A stretch of DNA of 64,000 bases, taken from assembly GCF_003594875.1 (NCBI RefSeq), contig NZ_QZEY01000010.1, positions 124,001-188,000 on the forward strand, given 5' to 3'. The notes beneath the pieces are model-generated. The model was not told the origin of the DNA. It ran no database searches and saw only the letters and a program-made list of their open reading frames with translations. The first letter of the stretch is position 1. Each line of letters begins with the position of its first letter. This document shows positions 26,989 through 35,748 of the stretch, one piece after another. The position numbers were made by a program, and so were the translations under genes. The stretch comes from Bailinhaonella thermotolerans (GTDB taxonomy: Bacteria > Actinomycetota > Actinomycetes > Streptosporangiales > Streptosporangiaceae).

Positions 26989-29577
26989 ATGGGCAGAGCG
27001 CGCGGGCGGTTGCGGGTCTATCTGGGCGCCGCGCCGGGCGTGGGCAAGACCTACGCCATGCTCGGCGAGGCGCGGCGGGCGCGCGAGCGCGGCCGGGACG
27101 TGGTGGTGGGGCTCGTGGAGACGCACGGGCGCCCGCTCACCGCCGAGCTGCTGGACGGGCTGGAGGTCCTGCCCCGGAAGACGATCACGCACCGGGGCGT
27201 GGCCTTCACCGAGCTGGACGCCGACGCGGTGATCGCCCGGCGGCCCCGGCTCGCGCTGATCGACGAGCTGGCGCACACCAACGTGCCCGGCTCGAAGAAC
27301 GCCAAGCGCTGGCAGGACGTCGAGGAGATCCTCGACGCCGGGATCGACGTGCTGTCCACGGTCAACGTCCAGCACCTGGAGTCGGTCAACGACGTCGTCG
27401 AGCGGATCACCGGCGTCCCGCAGCGCGAGACGGTCCCCGACGAGGTCGTACGGCGGGCCGACCAGGTCGAGCTGGTGGACATGGCCCCCGAGGCGCTGCG
27501 GCGGCGGCTGGCCCACGGCAACGTGTACCCGCCGGAGAAGGTGGACGCGGCGCTGTCCAACTACTTCCGGGTCGGCAACCTGACGGCGCTGCGCGAGCTG
27601 GCCCTGCTCTGGGTCGCCGGGACGGTGGACGAGCAGCTCGACCGCTACCGCGCCGAGCACGGCATCGCCGGGACGTGGGAGGCCCGCGAGCGCGTCGTGG
27701 TCGCCCTCACCGGCGGCCCCGAGGGCGACACGCTCGTACGGCGGGCCGCCCGGATCGCCGCCAGGACCAAGGGCGCGGACCTGCTCGCCGTCCACGTCAC
27801 GCGCGGGGACGGGCTCGCCGGGGCGGACCCGGCGAACCTGGCCAGGCAGCGCACGCTGGTCGAGAGCCTGGGCGGGACCTACCACCAGATCGTCGGCGAC
27901 GACGTGCCGCGCGCCCTGCTGGACTTCGCGCGCGGGGTGAACGCGACGCAGCTCGTGCTGGGGGCGTCGCGGCGAGGCCGGTTCGCGCAGGTGCTCTCGC
28001 GCGGCGTCGGGGTGACGACGACGGCGATGTCCGGCCCGATCGACGTGCACATGGTCACCCACGAGGAGGTGCGCCGGGGGCGAAGGCGGATGTCGCGCTC
28101 GCGGGCGGCGCTCACGCGGGAGCGGCGGCTCGCCGGGTGGTGCCTGGCCGGGCTCGGGCTGCCCGCGCTCACGGCCCTGCTGGTGCCGTTCCGCGACTCG
28201 GTCACGCTGCCGAGCGAGATCCTGCTGTTCCTGCTCATGGTCGTCGGGGTCGCCCTGGCCGGGGGCCTGTGGCCCGCGATCACCGCCGCGTTCGGGGCGT
28301 TCCTGCTGCTCAACTACTTCTTCACGCCGCCGCTGAAGCAGTGGACGGTGGCCGAAGGGCAGAACTGGGTCGCGCTCACCGTCTTCGTCGTGGTCGCGGC
28401 GATGGTCAGCGCGGTCGTGGACCTGGCGGCCCGCCGTACCCGCGAGGCCGCGAACGCCGGGGCCGACGCGGAGGTGCTGGCGGCGCTGGCCGGGCACGTG
28501 CTGCGGGGCGAGTCGGCGCTGCCGTCGCTGCTGGCCCGGCTGCGGGAGACGTTCGGGCTCGCCTCGGTCACGCTGCTGGAGCGGACCGGGGCGCCCGGCC
28601 CCGCGGACCAGGCGGAGCCGGAGGCGTGGCGGATCGTGGGGGTCGCGGGCGGGCCGCCCAGCTCCTGTCCCGGGGCGGCCGACACGGACGTGGTGATCGA
28701 CGACCGGCTCGTGCTCGCCGCGCGCGGGAGGCTGCTGGAGGCGTCCGACCGGCGGGTGCTGGAGGCGTTCGCCGCCGAGGCCGCGGTCGCGCTGCGGCAG
28801 GAACGGCTGCGCGCCGAGGCCGAGAAGGCCCGCCCGCTGGCCGAGGCCGACAAGATGCGGACGGCGCTGCTGGCCGCCGTCAGCCACGACCTGCGCACGC
28901 CGCTGGCCTCGGCGAAGGCCGCGGTGGAGAGCCTGCGCACGACCGAGATCGACTGGTCGCCGCAGGACCGGGACGAGCTGCTGGCCACGGCCGACGAGTC
29001 GCTGGCGCGGCTGGACCGGCTGGTGGCCAACCTGCTGGACATGAGCCGGCTCCAGGCGGGCGCGCTCGGCCTCACCCTCCAGCCGGTCGCGCTGGAGGAG
29101 GTCGTGCCCCGCGCCGTGGACGACCTGGGCCCGCTCGCCGGCCGGATCCAGGGGGAGATCTCGATGGAGCTCCCGGAGATCGAGGCCGACCCCGCCCTGC
29201 TGGAGCGCATCCTGGCCAACCTCATGTCCAACGCCGTGCGCTACAGCCCGCCCGAGGCGCCCGTCGTGATCACCGCGAGCCGGCACGGGCCGTACGCGGA
29301 GATCCGGGTGATCGACCGGGGGCCGGGCATCCCGCCCGAGGCCCACGACCGGGTGTTCATGCCGTTCCAGCGGCTCGGCGACCGCGACAACCACACCGGG
29401 GTCGGCCTGGGGCTGGCCCTCTCGCGCGGGCTGGCCGAGGCCATGGGCGGCACGCTCACCCCCGAGGAGACCCCGGGGGGCGGCCTCACGATGATCCTGA
29501 CCCTGCCCATCGCCTCCCGGGCCGGAGACGGCATGATCGGGGGGCATGGAGACGGCGTGACCCGGGAGACGGCATGA
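26989..29577 (+). CDS. kdpD: potassium/turgor sensor histidine kinase
   Basis: Membrane sensor kinase controlling kdp transcription through KdpE. Domains: KdpD cytoplasmic domain with Walker A GAAPGVGKT (about residues 13-21), a universal-stress-like domain (about 230-350), four closely spaced membrane helices (about 375-480), a GAF-like region, and kinase core with the H-box AAVSHDLRTPLAS plus N/G boxes (NLMSNAVRYSP; DRGPGIPPEA). The ATG at 26989 follows GGAAGG by 4 bases; a GTG at 26977 is possible. The stop overlaps kdpE as ATGA. Confidence 0.95.
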   Translation: MGRARGRLRVYLGAAPGVGKTYAMLGEARRARERGRDVVVGLVETHGRPLTAELLDGLEVLPRKTITHRGVAFTELDADAVIARRPRLALIDELAHTNVPGSKNAKRWQDVEEILDAGIDVLSTVNVQHLESVNDVVERITGVPQRETVPDEVVRRADQVELVDMAPEALRRRLAHGNVYPPEKVDAALSNYFRVGNLTALRELALLWVAGTVDEQLDRYRAEHGIAGTWEARERVVVALTGGPEGDTLVRRAARIAARTKGADLLAVHVTRGDGLAGADPANLARQRTLVESLGGTYHQIVGDDVPRALLDFARGVNATQLVLGASRRGRFAQVLSRGVGVTTTAMSGPIDVHMVTHEEVRRGRRRMSRSRAALTRERRLAGWCLAGLGLPALTALLVPFRDSVTLPSEILLFLLMVVGVALAGGLWPAITAAFGAFLLLNYFFTPPLKQWTVAEGQNWVALTVFVVVAAMVSAVVDLAARRTREAANAGADAEVLAALAGHVLRGESALPSLLARLRETFGLASVTLLERTGAPGPADQAEPEAWRIVGVAGGPPSSCPGAADTDVVIDDRLVLAARGRLLEASDRRVLEAFAAEAAVALRQERLRAEAEKARPLAEADKMRTALLAAVSHDLRTPLASAKAAVESLRTTEIDWSPQDRDELLATADESLARLDRLVANLLDMSRLQAGALGLTLQPVALEEVVPRAVDDLGPLAGRIQGEISMELPEIEADPALLERILANLMSNAVRYSPPEAPVVITASRHGPYAEIRVIDRGPGIPPEAHDRVFMPFQRLGDRDNHTGVGLGLALSRGLAEAMGGTLTPEETPGGGLTMILTLPIASRAGDGMIGGHGDGVTRETA

Positions 29578-30242
29578 CCCGCATCCTCGTCGTGGACGAC
29601 GAACCCCAGATCCTGCGCGCGCTGCGCATCAACCTCGCCGCCCGCCAGTACGAGGTCGCCACCGCGCCGGACGGCAACAGCGCCCTGCGCCAGGCCGCCG
29701 ACTGGCACCCCGACCTGGTGCTCCTCGACCTGGGGCTGCCCGACATCGACGGCGTGGACGTCATCCACGGCCTGCGCGGCTGGACCTCGATCCCGATCGT
29801 CGTCCTCTCCGGCCGGGCCGGCAGCCAGGACAAGATCGAGGCGCTGGACGCGGGGGCCGACGACTACGTCACCAAGCCCTTCAACATCGAGGAACTCCTC
29901 GCCCGCGTCCGCGCGGTCACCCGCCGCACCGCCGTGCAGGACGCCGAGCTGGCCCGCGTCCAGATCGGGGACCACGTGGTGGACCTCGTGAGCAAGACCG
30001 TCTCCGGCGGCGTGCGGCTGACGCCGACCGAGTGGCACATGCTCGAACTGCTGCTCCGCAACCCCGGCAGGCTGATCAGCCAGCGGCAGATGCTCGCCGA
30101 GGTCTGGGGCAGCAAGCACCTCAGGGAGACCCACTACCTGCGCCAGTACATGGCCCAGCTCCGGCGCAAGCTCGAACGCGACCCCGCCAGGCCCGCCCAC
30201 CTGATCACCGAGCCCGGCATGGGGTACCGCTTCCAGCCGTGA
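29574..30242 (+). CDS. kdpE: KDP operon response regulator
   Basis: OmpR-family response regulator of 222 residues. The receiver domain has DDEP, the phospho-acceptor Asp in LLDLGLPDIDG (about residue 52) and the KPF lysine (VTKPFNIEEL). The C-terminal winged helix ends GMGYRFQP. It is translationally coupled to kdpD and is the last gene of the operon. It ends 22 bp from the convergent esterase-like gene; an imperfect GAGCCCG/CGGGGCTC hairpin spans that junction. Confidence 0.96.
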   Translation: MTRILVVDDEPQILRALRINLAARQYEVATAPDGNSALRQAADWHPDLVLLDLGLPDIDGVDVIHGLRGWTSIPIVVLSGRAGSQDKIEALDAGADDYVTKPFNIEELLARVRAVTRRTAVQDAELARVQIGDHVVDLVSKTVSGGVRLTPTEWHMLELLLRNPGRLISQRQMLAEVWGSKHLRETHYLRQYMAQLRRKLERDPARPAHLITEPGMGYRFQP

Positions 30243-30264
30243 GCCCGCCGGGACGGCCCGGGGC

Positions 30265-31581
30265 TCAGCGGGAGAGCCACGCGGTGAACGCGCGGCGGAC
30301 GTCCTCCGGAGCGTGGGCGACGGCGTCCGGGTCGGGGGCGGCGGCGGTGACGCGGGGCAGGTGGACCAGCAGGTCGAAGGACTCCAGCGGGTCCTGCTCG
30401 CCGTAGAGGTCGGCGAGGCCGCGGTGCCGCCGCGCGGCGCGGACGGCGGCGGCGTCGGCCGCGGACAGCCGCCGCAGGTCGGCCGCGAAGGGGCCGTCGT
30501 GGCTGTCGTCCATGAGCGCGTCGAGGCTGCCGGGCTCGGGCGGCGGCAGCTCGGCGAAGAGGGTCCCCGTGTAGAAGTCGGGGCCGGTGTTCAAGATCGC
30601 CCCGGTCCCGGAGGTCGTGCCGATCGCCACGTAGCCGTCGCCGAGCCGTTCGGCCAGGTGCGCGCCCATCGGGACCATCGCGGGGACGCCGGGCAGGGCG
30701 AGGGGGCCGCGCTGGACGTGGCCGTTGTGGGCGGCGAGGACGACGCGCTCCTCCCGCTCCAGGATCCACCCGACGGTGTCCGCGATCGCCGCGTCGCGCT
30801 CGTTCATCGCCGTCTCCTGATCGCCCCGGGCCAGGGCGCGCACGACGAGGTCCAGCGCGATCGTGGTCTCCAGGGTGCGCGCCGCCCGGCCGTACGTCCC
30901 GGGGCCGGTGCGGGCCTGGAACTCCCGGCGGCGGGCCCGCAGGCGGGCGGCCAGGTCCGCGAGGCCCGCCGTGTAGGCGTCCCTGGCCTCCTCCGCGAGC
31001 TCCGCGTACGCCCCCATGACCTGGGGCGCGGCGAACGCCGAGGTCCCCGCGAAGGCCGCGGCGGTCTCCCGCGGGGCCGCGCCGGGCCGGAGCTCCGGAT
31101 CGGCCTCCGCGAGGTAGCCGAGCACCGCGTCCAGGCCCGGCAGCGGGGAGACCATGGACCCGGGCAGGTCGATGCCGTAGAAGGCGAAGCCGGCCCGCTC
31201 GTGGCGGCGGCGCATCCACTCCAGTTGGTCCCGCATCGGCGTCCACATGCCCATCAGCGACGTGATCCCGTTCGCCAGGATCCACCCGAGGTCGCCGCCG
31301 CCGCCCCGCACCCAGTCGTCCACCGCCCAGCTCTCGGCGAACCCGGTCTCCATGGCGTACGCGGCGAACCCGTGCCGCTCGGCCAGGTACCGCAGCAGCC
31401 GGTGCCGCAGCTCGTAGAACTCCCGGTTGTAGTGCGCGCTCTCCCCGATCGCCACCACCCGCGCGTCCCCGACCGCCTCGTCCAGCCAGCCGAGGTCGTC
31501 CAGCGCCGCCGCCGGGTCGAGCGTGCGCAGCGGCCGTACCGCGTCCGCGCTCAGGCGGATCGTCTTCATGGTCACATTCAC
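30265..31581 (-). CDS. erythromycin esterase-family protein
   Basis: The 438-residue protein belongs to the erythromycin-esterase/succinoglycan-related family. Signature parts are VVAIGESAHYNREFYELRHRLLR (residues 41-63, with the key Glu and His), AYAMETGF, FYGIDLPGS and VVLAAHNGHVQRG. Actinomycete members are diverse, so macrolide hydrolysis is possible but not shown. AAGGAG lies close to the ATG used; a second ATG four codons on is also possible. It is divergent from an HTH regulator over a 47-bp operator-like spacer. Confidence 0.85.
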   Translation of the reverse strand: MNVTMKTIRLSADAVRPLRTLDPAAALDDLGWLDEAVGDARVVAIGESAHYNREFYELRHRLLRYLAERHGFAAYAMETGFAESWAVDDWVRGGGGDLGWILANGITSLMGMWTPMRDQLEWMRRRHERAGFAFYGIDLPGSMVSPLPGLDAVLGYLAEADPELRPGAAPRETAAAFAGTSAFAAPQVMGAYAELAEEARDAYTAGLADLAARLRARRREFQARTGPGTYGRAARTLETTIALDLVVRALARGDQETAMNERDAAIADTVGWILEREERVVLAAHNGHVQRGPLALPGVPAMVPMGAHLAERLGDGYVAIGTTSGTGAILNTGPDFYTGTLFAELPPPEPGSLDALMDDSHDGPFAADLRRLSAADAAAVRAARRHRGLADLYGEQDPLESFDLLVHLPRVTAAAPDPDAVAHAPEDVRRAFTAWLSR

Positions 31582-31586
31582 TCCTT

Positions 31587-31620
31587 TTCCAATTTTGGGA
31601 ACGGTACCAGATATGGGAAC
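31587..31620. promoter_or_regulatory. operator-like repeats between the esterase gene and its regulator
   Basis: The pseudo-palindrome TTCCAATTTTGGGAA (31587-31601) and two direct copies of TGGGAAC (31596-31602 and 31614-31620, 18 bp apart) fill the spacer between two divergent start codons, with GGTACC between them. This is a likely site for the adjacent HTH protein. Confidence 0.6.
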
Positions 31621-31628
31621 GTAGGGCC

Positions 31629-32171
31629 ATGGACGCCTTGGACCTGCTTCTCCATCCCGTACGGCTGCGCATCGTGCACGCCATGTCCGGCGGATCCACC
31701 CGCACCACCGCCGACCTGTGCGCCCGGCTCTCCGACGTCCCCAAGACCACCGTCTACCGCCACGTCGCCCTCCTGGCCGAGGCCGGCGTCCTGGAGGTGG
31801 CGAGCGAGCAGCGGGTCCACGGGGCGGTCGAACGCCGCTACCGCCTCCGCCGCGACCGCGCCAGGATCGACGGCGACTCGATGTCCCTGGACGACCACCG
31901 CCAGGCGTTCCCCGCCGCCCTGGCCACCCTCCTGGCCGAGTTCGACGCCTACCTGAGCCGCGAGGGCGCCGACCCCTCCGCCGACCTCGTCGGATACCGC
32001 CAGCTCATCCTGTGGCTGACCAGGGAGGAGCTGAAAGAGGTGATCGCCGAGTTCACCCAGGTCCTGTCCAGGCACTGGCACAACGCCCCGACCGGCGGCC
32101 GCGCCCCCTACCTGCTCAGCCCCATCGTCTTCCCCACCGCCACCCCCGCGGACCCCGACCCCGTCCCCTGA
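31629..32171 (+). CDS. ArsR-like winged-helix transcriptional regulator
   Basis: The 180-residue protein has an N-terminal winged helix (LDLLLHPVRLRIVHAM, TTADLCARLSDVPKTTVYRH, VALLAEAGVLEVASE), followed by a helical domain with YRQLILWLTREELKEVIAEF near residues 120-140. It likely controls itself and the divergent esterase-like gene. The short leader gives almost no room for a ribosome site, so the transcript may be nearly leaderless. Confidence 0.85.
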   Translation: MDALDLLLHPVRLRIVHAMSGGSTRTTADLCARLSDVPKTTVYRHVALLAEAGVLEVASEQRVHGAVERRYRLRRDRARIDGDSMSLDDHRQAFPAALATLLAEFDAYLSREGADPSADLVGYRQLILWLTREELKEVIAEFTQVLSRHWHNAPTGGRAPYLLSPIVFPTATPADPDPVP

Positions 32172-32373
32172 CCCGGGCCTACGGCTCCCGCCCGGCACCG
32201 CGCCGCCGTACGGCTCCCCCCGCCCGCCGTACGGCTCCCGCCCCCCGCCCCGGGCGAACGGCTCCCGCCCACCCCGCACAGGCCGTACGGCCCGGCCGGG
32301 TCAGACCGCCCGGCACACGGGGGGCGCGGAGGAGCGGGCCGCCTTCCGGTCCCTCCTTCTCCGCCACCTCCTG
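32172..32373. repeat. spacer with clustered GTACGGCTCCCGCC copies
   Basis: A noncoding 202-bp stretch with at least four copies or near-copies of (CC)GTACGGCTCCCGCC between about 32179 and 32292. No convincing promoter is visible before the pentapeptide-repeat gene. Confidence 0.5.
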
Positions 32374-34191
32374 ATGTCGCTCCGGTCCCCGGCGGGCGGG
32401 GGGTTGTTGGCGGGGGGCGAGTTGTCTAGCGTGCGGCTTGTGGTGGCTGCGGCTGAGGACGGGACCGGGCGGGTCGTACGGCTCGCCGCGGCGCTGAAGG
32501 GGCTCTCCCGGGAGGCCGGAGGGCGATACGTCGTCGCCGGGGCCGACTTCGCGGGGGCGCGGATCGACGCGAGCGGGGTGCGCGGCGTCGTGTTCTCCGG
32601 GGCGGCGTCGTTCGCGGGGGCCGAGTTCACCGGCGACGCGGACTTCACGGCCGTCACCTTCCAGGACCGGGCCGACTTCGAGGGCGCCGTCTTCGAGGGG
32701 GCGGCGGGTTTCCAGGGGGCGGTCTTCGAGGGGGACGCGATCTTCCGGCGCGTCCGGTACGCGGCCCCGGCGGACTTCGGCGGGGCCGTCTTCAAGGGCG
32801 CGGCCCGGTTCGGCGGGTCCGCGTTCGAGGGCCCGGGCCGTTTCGCGGACGCCGAGTTCGCCGCCGAGACCGACTTCGCCGGGACCGGCTTCGCGGGCGA
32901 CGCCGATTTCGTCGGGGCGGCACTCGGCGACGCCGACTTCACCGGGACCGTCTTCTCCCGCCGCGCGGCGTTCGTGGACGCCGCCGTGGGGCCGGTGCGG
33001 TTCCACGACACGGTGTTCGGGGAGGAGGCGGACTTCTCCGGCGCCGCGTTCTCCGGGTACACCCGGTTCCGGCGGACCGGGTTCCGCGGCGGCGCGCGGT
33101 TCGCCGGGGCGGCGTTCACGGGGGACGCGCTGTTCGAGGACGTGCGGTGCGCGGGGCAACTGCGGCTGTCCCGGAGCCGGTGGGAGCGGTCGGCCGTGCT
33201 GGGCCGGGTCGAGGCGGGCGAGGTGGACCTGGCGCTGGCGAGTTTCCAGCGGCTCGCGCGGGTGGAGCTCACGGCGGAGACGGTGCGCTTCGACCGGACG
33301 AGCTTCCCCGGCGGGGCCCGCCTGCTCGTGGACCGGGCGGAGGTGTGGCTGGACGACGTGGAGTTCGGGGCGGCGTCGGTGTTCGGCGCCCGGCGCGACA
33401 CCCACGTCGGGCAGGTCTTCGCGGACCGGCCCGTCCTGCGCGGCGTGGCGGGGACCGACCTGGCCAACCTCACCGTCGTCTTCTGCGACCTGTCCCGCTG
33501 CTCGTTCCGGGGCGCGTACAACCTGGACCGGATGCGCGTGGACTACATGAACGCGTTCGGCTCCTCCCCCGGCCGCCTCTTCGCGCGCCGCCGTACCCTC
33601 GCCGACGAGCACCGGTTCCGGGCGCTGCACGGACGGCCCCGCACGCGGCGGCGGTGGCGGCTCGCGGGGGACTCCGACGACGACCTGACGGCCGTGCGCG
33701 GCGGTGACGTCGGGGGCGACTACCACGCGCTGCGCAAGGGCCGCGAGGACGAGAAGGACGAGCCCGGGGCCGCGGACTTCTACTACGGCGAGATGGAGAT
33801 CCGGCGGCTGTTCCTGCGCGCCGGGCTGCGCGGCGCGCTCCGGGGCCGCGAGTGGGGGCGCCTCGCGAGCACGTCCGGGGACTGGCTGCTGGTGACGCTG
33901 TACTGGCTGCTGTCCGGGTACGGCCTGCGCCTGTGGCGCGCGCTCACCGCCTTCGCGGTCCTGGTGGCGGTGGCCGCGGCGGCCTTCGTCGGGTGGGGGT
34001 TCCCGCCGGGCGCGACCCCGTCGTACCCGGACGCGGTGCGGTTCAGCCTGCGGTCGGCGGTCTCGCTGCTGCGCGGCCCGGAGGCGGCGCTGACCCCCGC
34101 GGGCGAGTGGATCGAGCTGGTGCTGCGGTTCACCGCCCCCGTCCTCCTCGGCCTGGCCCTGCTCGCCGTACGCGCCCGCGTGAAACGCTGA
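32374..34191 (+). CDS. pentapeptide-repeat protein with C-terminal two-helix membrane domain
   Basis: A 605-residue fusion. Residues about 55-245 contain some twenty A(D/R)F.GA.F-type pentapeptide repeats, which fold as a right-handed quadrilateral beta-helix. After a linker, two membrane helices (about 520-545 and 580-600) flank a re-entrant-like stretch, YPDAVRFSLRSAVSLL, resembling the layout of two-helix ion channels but without a TVGYG filter. A role as a membrane-attached pore or sensor is inference. The ATG has no ribosome site; GTG at 32431 could be the true, leaderless start. Confidence 0.75.
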   Translation: MSLRSPAGGGLLAGGELSSVRLVVAAAEDGTGRVVRLAAALKGLSREAGGRYVVAGADFAGARIDASGVRGVVFSGAASFAGAEFTGDADFTAVTFQDRADFEGAVFEGAAGFQGAVFEGDAIFRRVRYAAPADFGGAVFKGAARFGGSAFEGPGRFADAEFAAETDFAGTGFAGDADFVGAALGDADFTGTVFSRRAAFVDAAVGPVRFHDTVFGEEADFSGAAFSGYTRFRRTGFRGGARFAGAAFTGDALFEDVRCAGQLRLSRSRWERSAVLGRVEAGEVDLALASFQRLARVELTAETVRFDRTSFPGGARLLVDRAEVWLDDVEFGAASVFGARRDTHVGQVFADRPVLRGVAGTDLANLTVVFCDLSRCSFRGAYNLDRMRVDYMNAFGSSPGRLFARRRTLADEHRFRALHGRPRTRRRWRLAGDSDDDLTAVRGGDVGGDYHALRKGREDEKDEPGAADFYYGEMEIRRLFLRAGLRGALRGREWGRLASTSGDWLLVTLYWLLSGYGLRLWRALTAFAVLVAVAAAAFVGWGFPPGATPSYPDAVRFSLRSAVSLLRGPEAALTPAGEWIELVLRFTAPVLLGLALLAVRARVKR

Positions 34192-34215
34192 CCCCGCGAG
34201 GAGCGGCCCCGGCGA

Positions 34216-34266
34216 TCAGAGGTCGAGGGCGGCGAGCTGGGCGCGGGTGGAGACGTTGAGCTTGTG
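34216..34266 (-). pseudogene. 3' scrap of a LuxR-family regulator
   Basis: The minus strand reads HKLNVSTRAQLAALDL then stop, which matches the extreme C-terminus of LuxR-type HTH domains (KLNVSTRAQLAAL). Upstream codons in that frame no longer resemble an HTH, so only the tail survives. Confidence 0.5.
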
Positions 34267-34323
34267 ACCGCCCGGTCGGCGGGGCCCGCCGCCCTGGCCG
34301 CCGCCCGCGCGGTGAGCCGGTGT

Positions 34324-35691
34324 TCAGCGGCGGCGGGCGGGGGTCTCCCCGGGCCGGGGGCTCCGGCGCGGGCGGTACGGCGGCGCGGCCTCGCCCGGGT
34401 GCGGCGTGGTCTCGCCCGGCGGCGGGACGGCCTCGCCCGGGGGCGGCGCGGCCTCTCCAGACGGCGGGACGGCCTCGCCCGGCGGCGGGGCGGGGCGGGA
34501 ACGGGCGAGGTGCAGGAGGTGGCGGGCCAGGGCCAGGGCGCAGAGGACGGCGGCGAGGAGGCACACGCCCGGCCAGCCCGCGCGGGCGTGGATCCGGGCC
34601 GCGAGCCACGAGCCCGCGCCGCCGCCGAGGTAGGCGCAGATCATGTAGGCGGTGGTGAGGCGGGCGCGGGCGTCGGCGCGGAGCGCCTGCACGCGGGCCG
34701 AGTTGGCGGTCATGCCGGACTGCATCGCCACGTCGAGCAGGAGCGTGCCCGCGACCAGGGCGGCCAGGCCGGCCGTACCGCCGAGGGAGCCGGCGGCCAG
34801 GACCGGGGCGGCGGCCAGGGCGCCGGTCAGGCAGACCGTGTTGACCCGGTCCGGGCCCCGGCGGTCCACCAGGCGGCCCGCGAGCGGCGTGCAGACCATG
34901 GTCGCCGCGCCGACCAGCGCCAGCGTCCCGGCCGCGCCCGCGCCCATGCCGTACTCCGGCCCGGTGATCAGCAGCGCGACGCCGGTCCACACCGCCGAGA
35001 AGGCGCCGAACACGGTGGCCTGGTAGAACGCGGACCGCCGCAGCTCCGGCTCGGCGAGCAGCAGCCGCAGCGGCTCGGCCAGGAGCCGGCCGTACGGCCG
35101 CCGCGCGCCCGGCGCGATGCGGGGCAGCGTGAACGCCAGGAGCGCGGCGAGGGCGAGGGCCACGGCGGCGGCCGCCAGGTAGGGGGCGCGCCAGCCGAAC
35201 CGGTCGCCGAGGACCCCGGCGAGGGCGCGCGACAGCAGCATGCCGCCGGTGGAGCCGCTGAGCAGGACCCCGATCACCGCCCCGCGCCGGTCCGGGGCGG
35301 CGAGCCCGGCGGCCAGCGGCGAGACGAGCTGCGCGACGACGGTGGCGACGCCCGCGAGGAGGCTCGCCCCCGCCAGGTACGTCAGGGACGGCGCGCACGC
35401 GGCGGCCAGCAGCGCGGCCCCGGTGACGGTGAGCAGCGTGACGACGAGCCGGCGGGCCGGGAACCGGTCGCCCAGCGGCACGAGCAGGAAGATCCCGGCG
35501 GTGTACCCGAGCTGGGTCGCGGTCACCACCAGCGCGGCCGAGTCCGGGGACACGCCCAGCCCGGCGGCGACCAGCGGGCTCACCGCCTGCGGGAAGTAGA
35601 CGTTGCCGACCGCGACGGCGCAGGTCACGGCCAGGAGCGACAGCAGCCCCCGGCTCATCCCGCCCGCCGGGGCGCGCGTGATCTCTGTCAT
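34324..35691 (-). CDS. MFS transporter with a repetitive C-terminal tail
   Basis: Drug/metabolite exporter of the major facilitator superfamily. The 455 residues include twelve predicted helices (about 15-400) and the loop motif GDRFPARRLVV between helices 2 and 3. The cytoplasmic tail from about residue 400 is five imperfect copies of PPPGEAV followed by a proline/arginine-rich end, unusual for this family. It is divergent from a DUF5937/ArsR regulator with a 57-bp spacer, so it is probably that regulator's target. Substrate is unknown. Confidence 0.87.
   Translation of the reverse strand: MTEITRAPAGGMSRGLLSLLAVTCAVAVGNVYFPQAVSPLVAAGLGVSPDSAALVVTATQLGYTAGIFLLVPLGDRFPARRLVVTLLTVTGAALLAAACAPSLTYLAGASLLAGVATVVAQLVSPLAAGLAAPDRRGAVIGVLLSGSTGGMLLSRALAGVLGDRFGWRAPYLAAAAVALALAALLAFTLPRIAPGARRPYGRLLAEPLRLLLAEPELRRSAFYQATVFGAFSAVWTGVALLITGPEYGMGAGAAGTLALVGAATMVCTPLAGRLVDRRGPDRVNTVCLTGALAAAPVLAAGSLGGTAGLAALVAGTLLLDVAMQSGMTANSARVQALRADARARLTTAYMICAYLGGGAGSWLAARIHARAGWPGVCLLAAVLCALALARHLLHLARSRPAPPPGEAVPPSGEAAPPPGEAVPPPGETTPHPGEAAPPYRPRRSPRPGETPARRR
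34382..34486. repeat. five tandem 21-bp units coding the MFS tail
   Basis: Five imperfect 21-bp copies in frame with the transporter gene, each encoding a PPxGExx heptapeptide. The unit length keeps the frame, so copy number could vary without disrupting the protein. Confidence 0.75.
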
Positions 35692-35748
35692 GCGCGCCAG
35701 CTCACCCCGGCCGGGAGCGCCGCGGCAAAGAATGTAGCCTGGGGCTTA

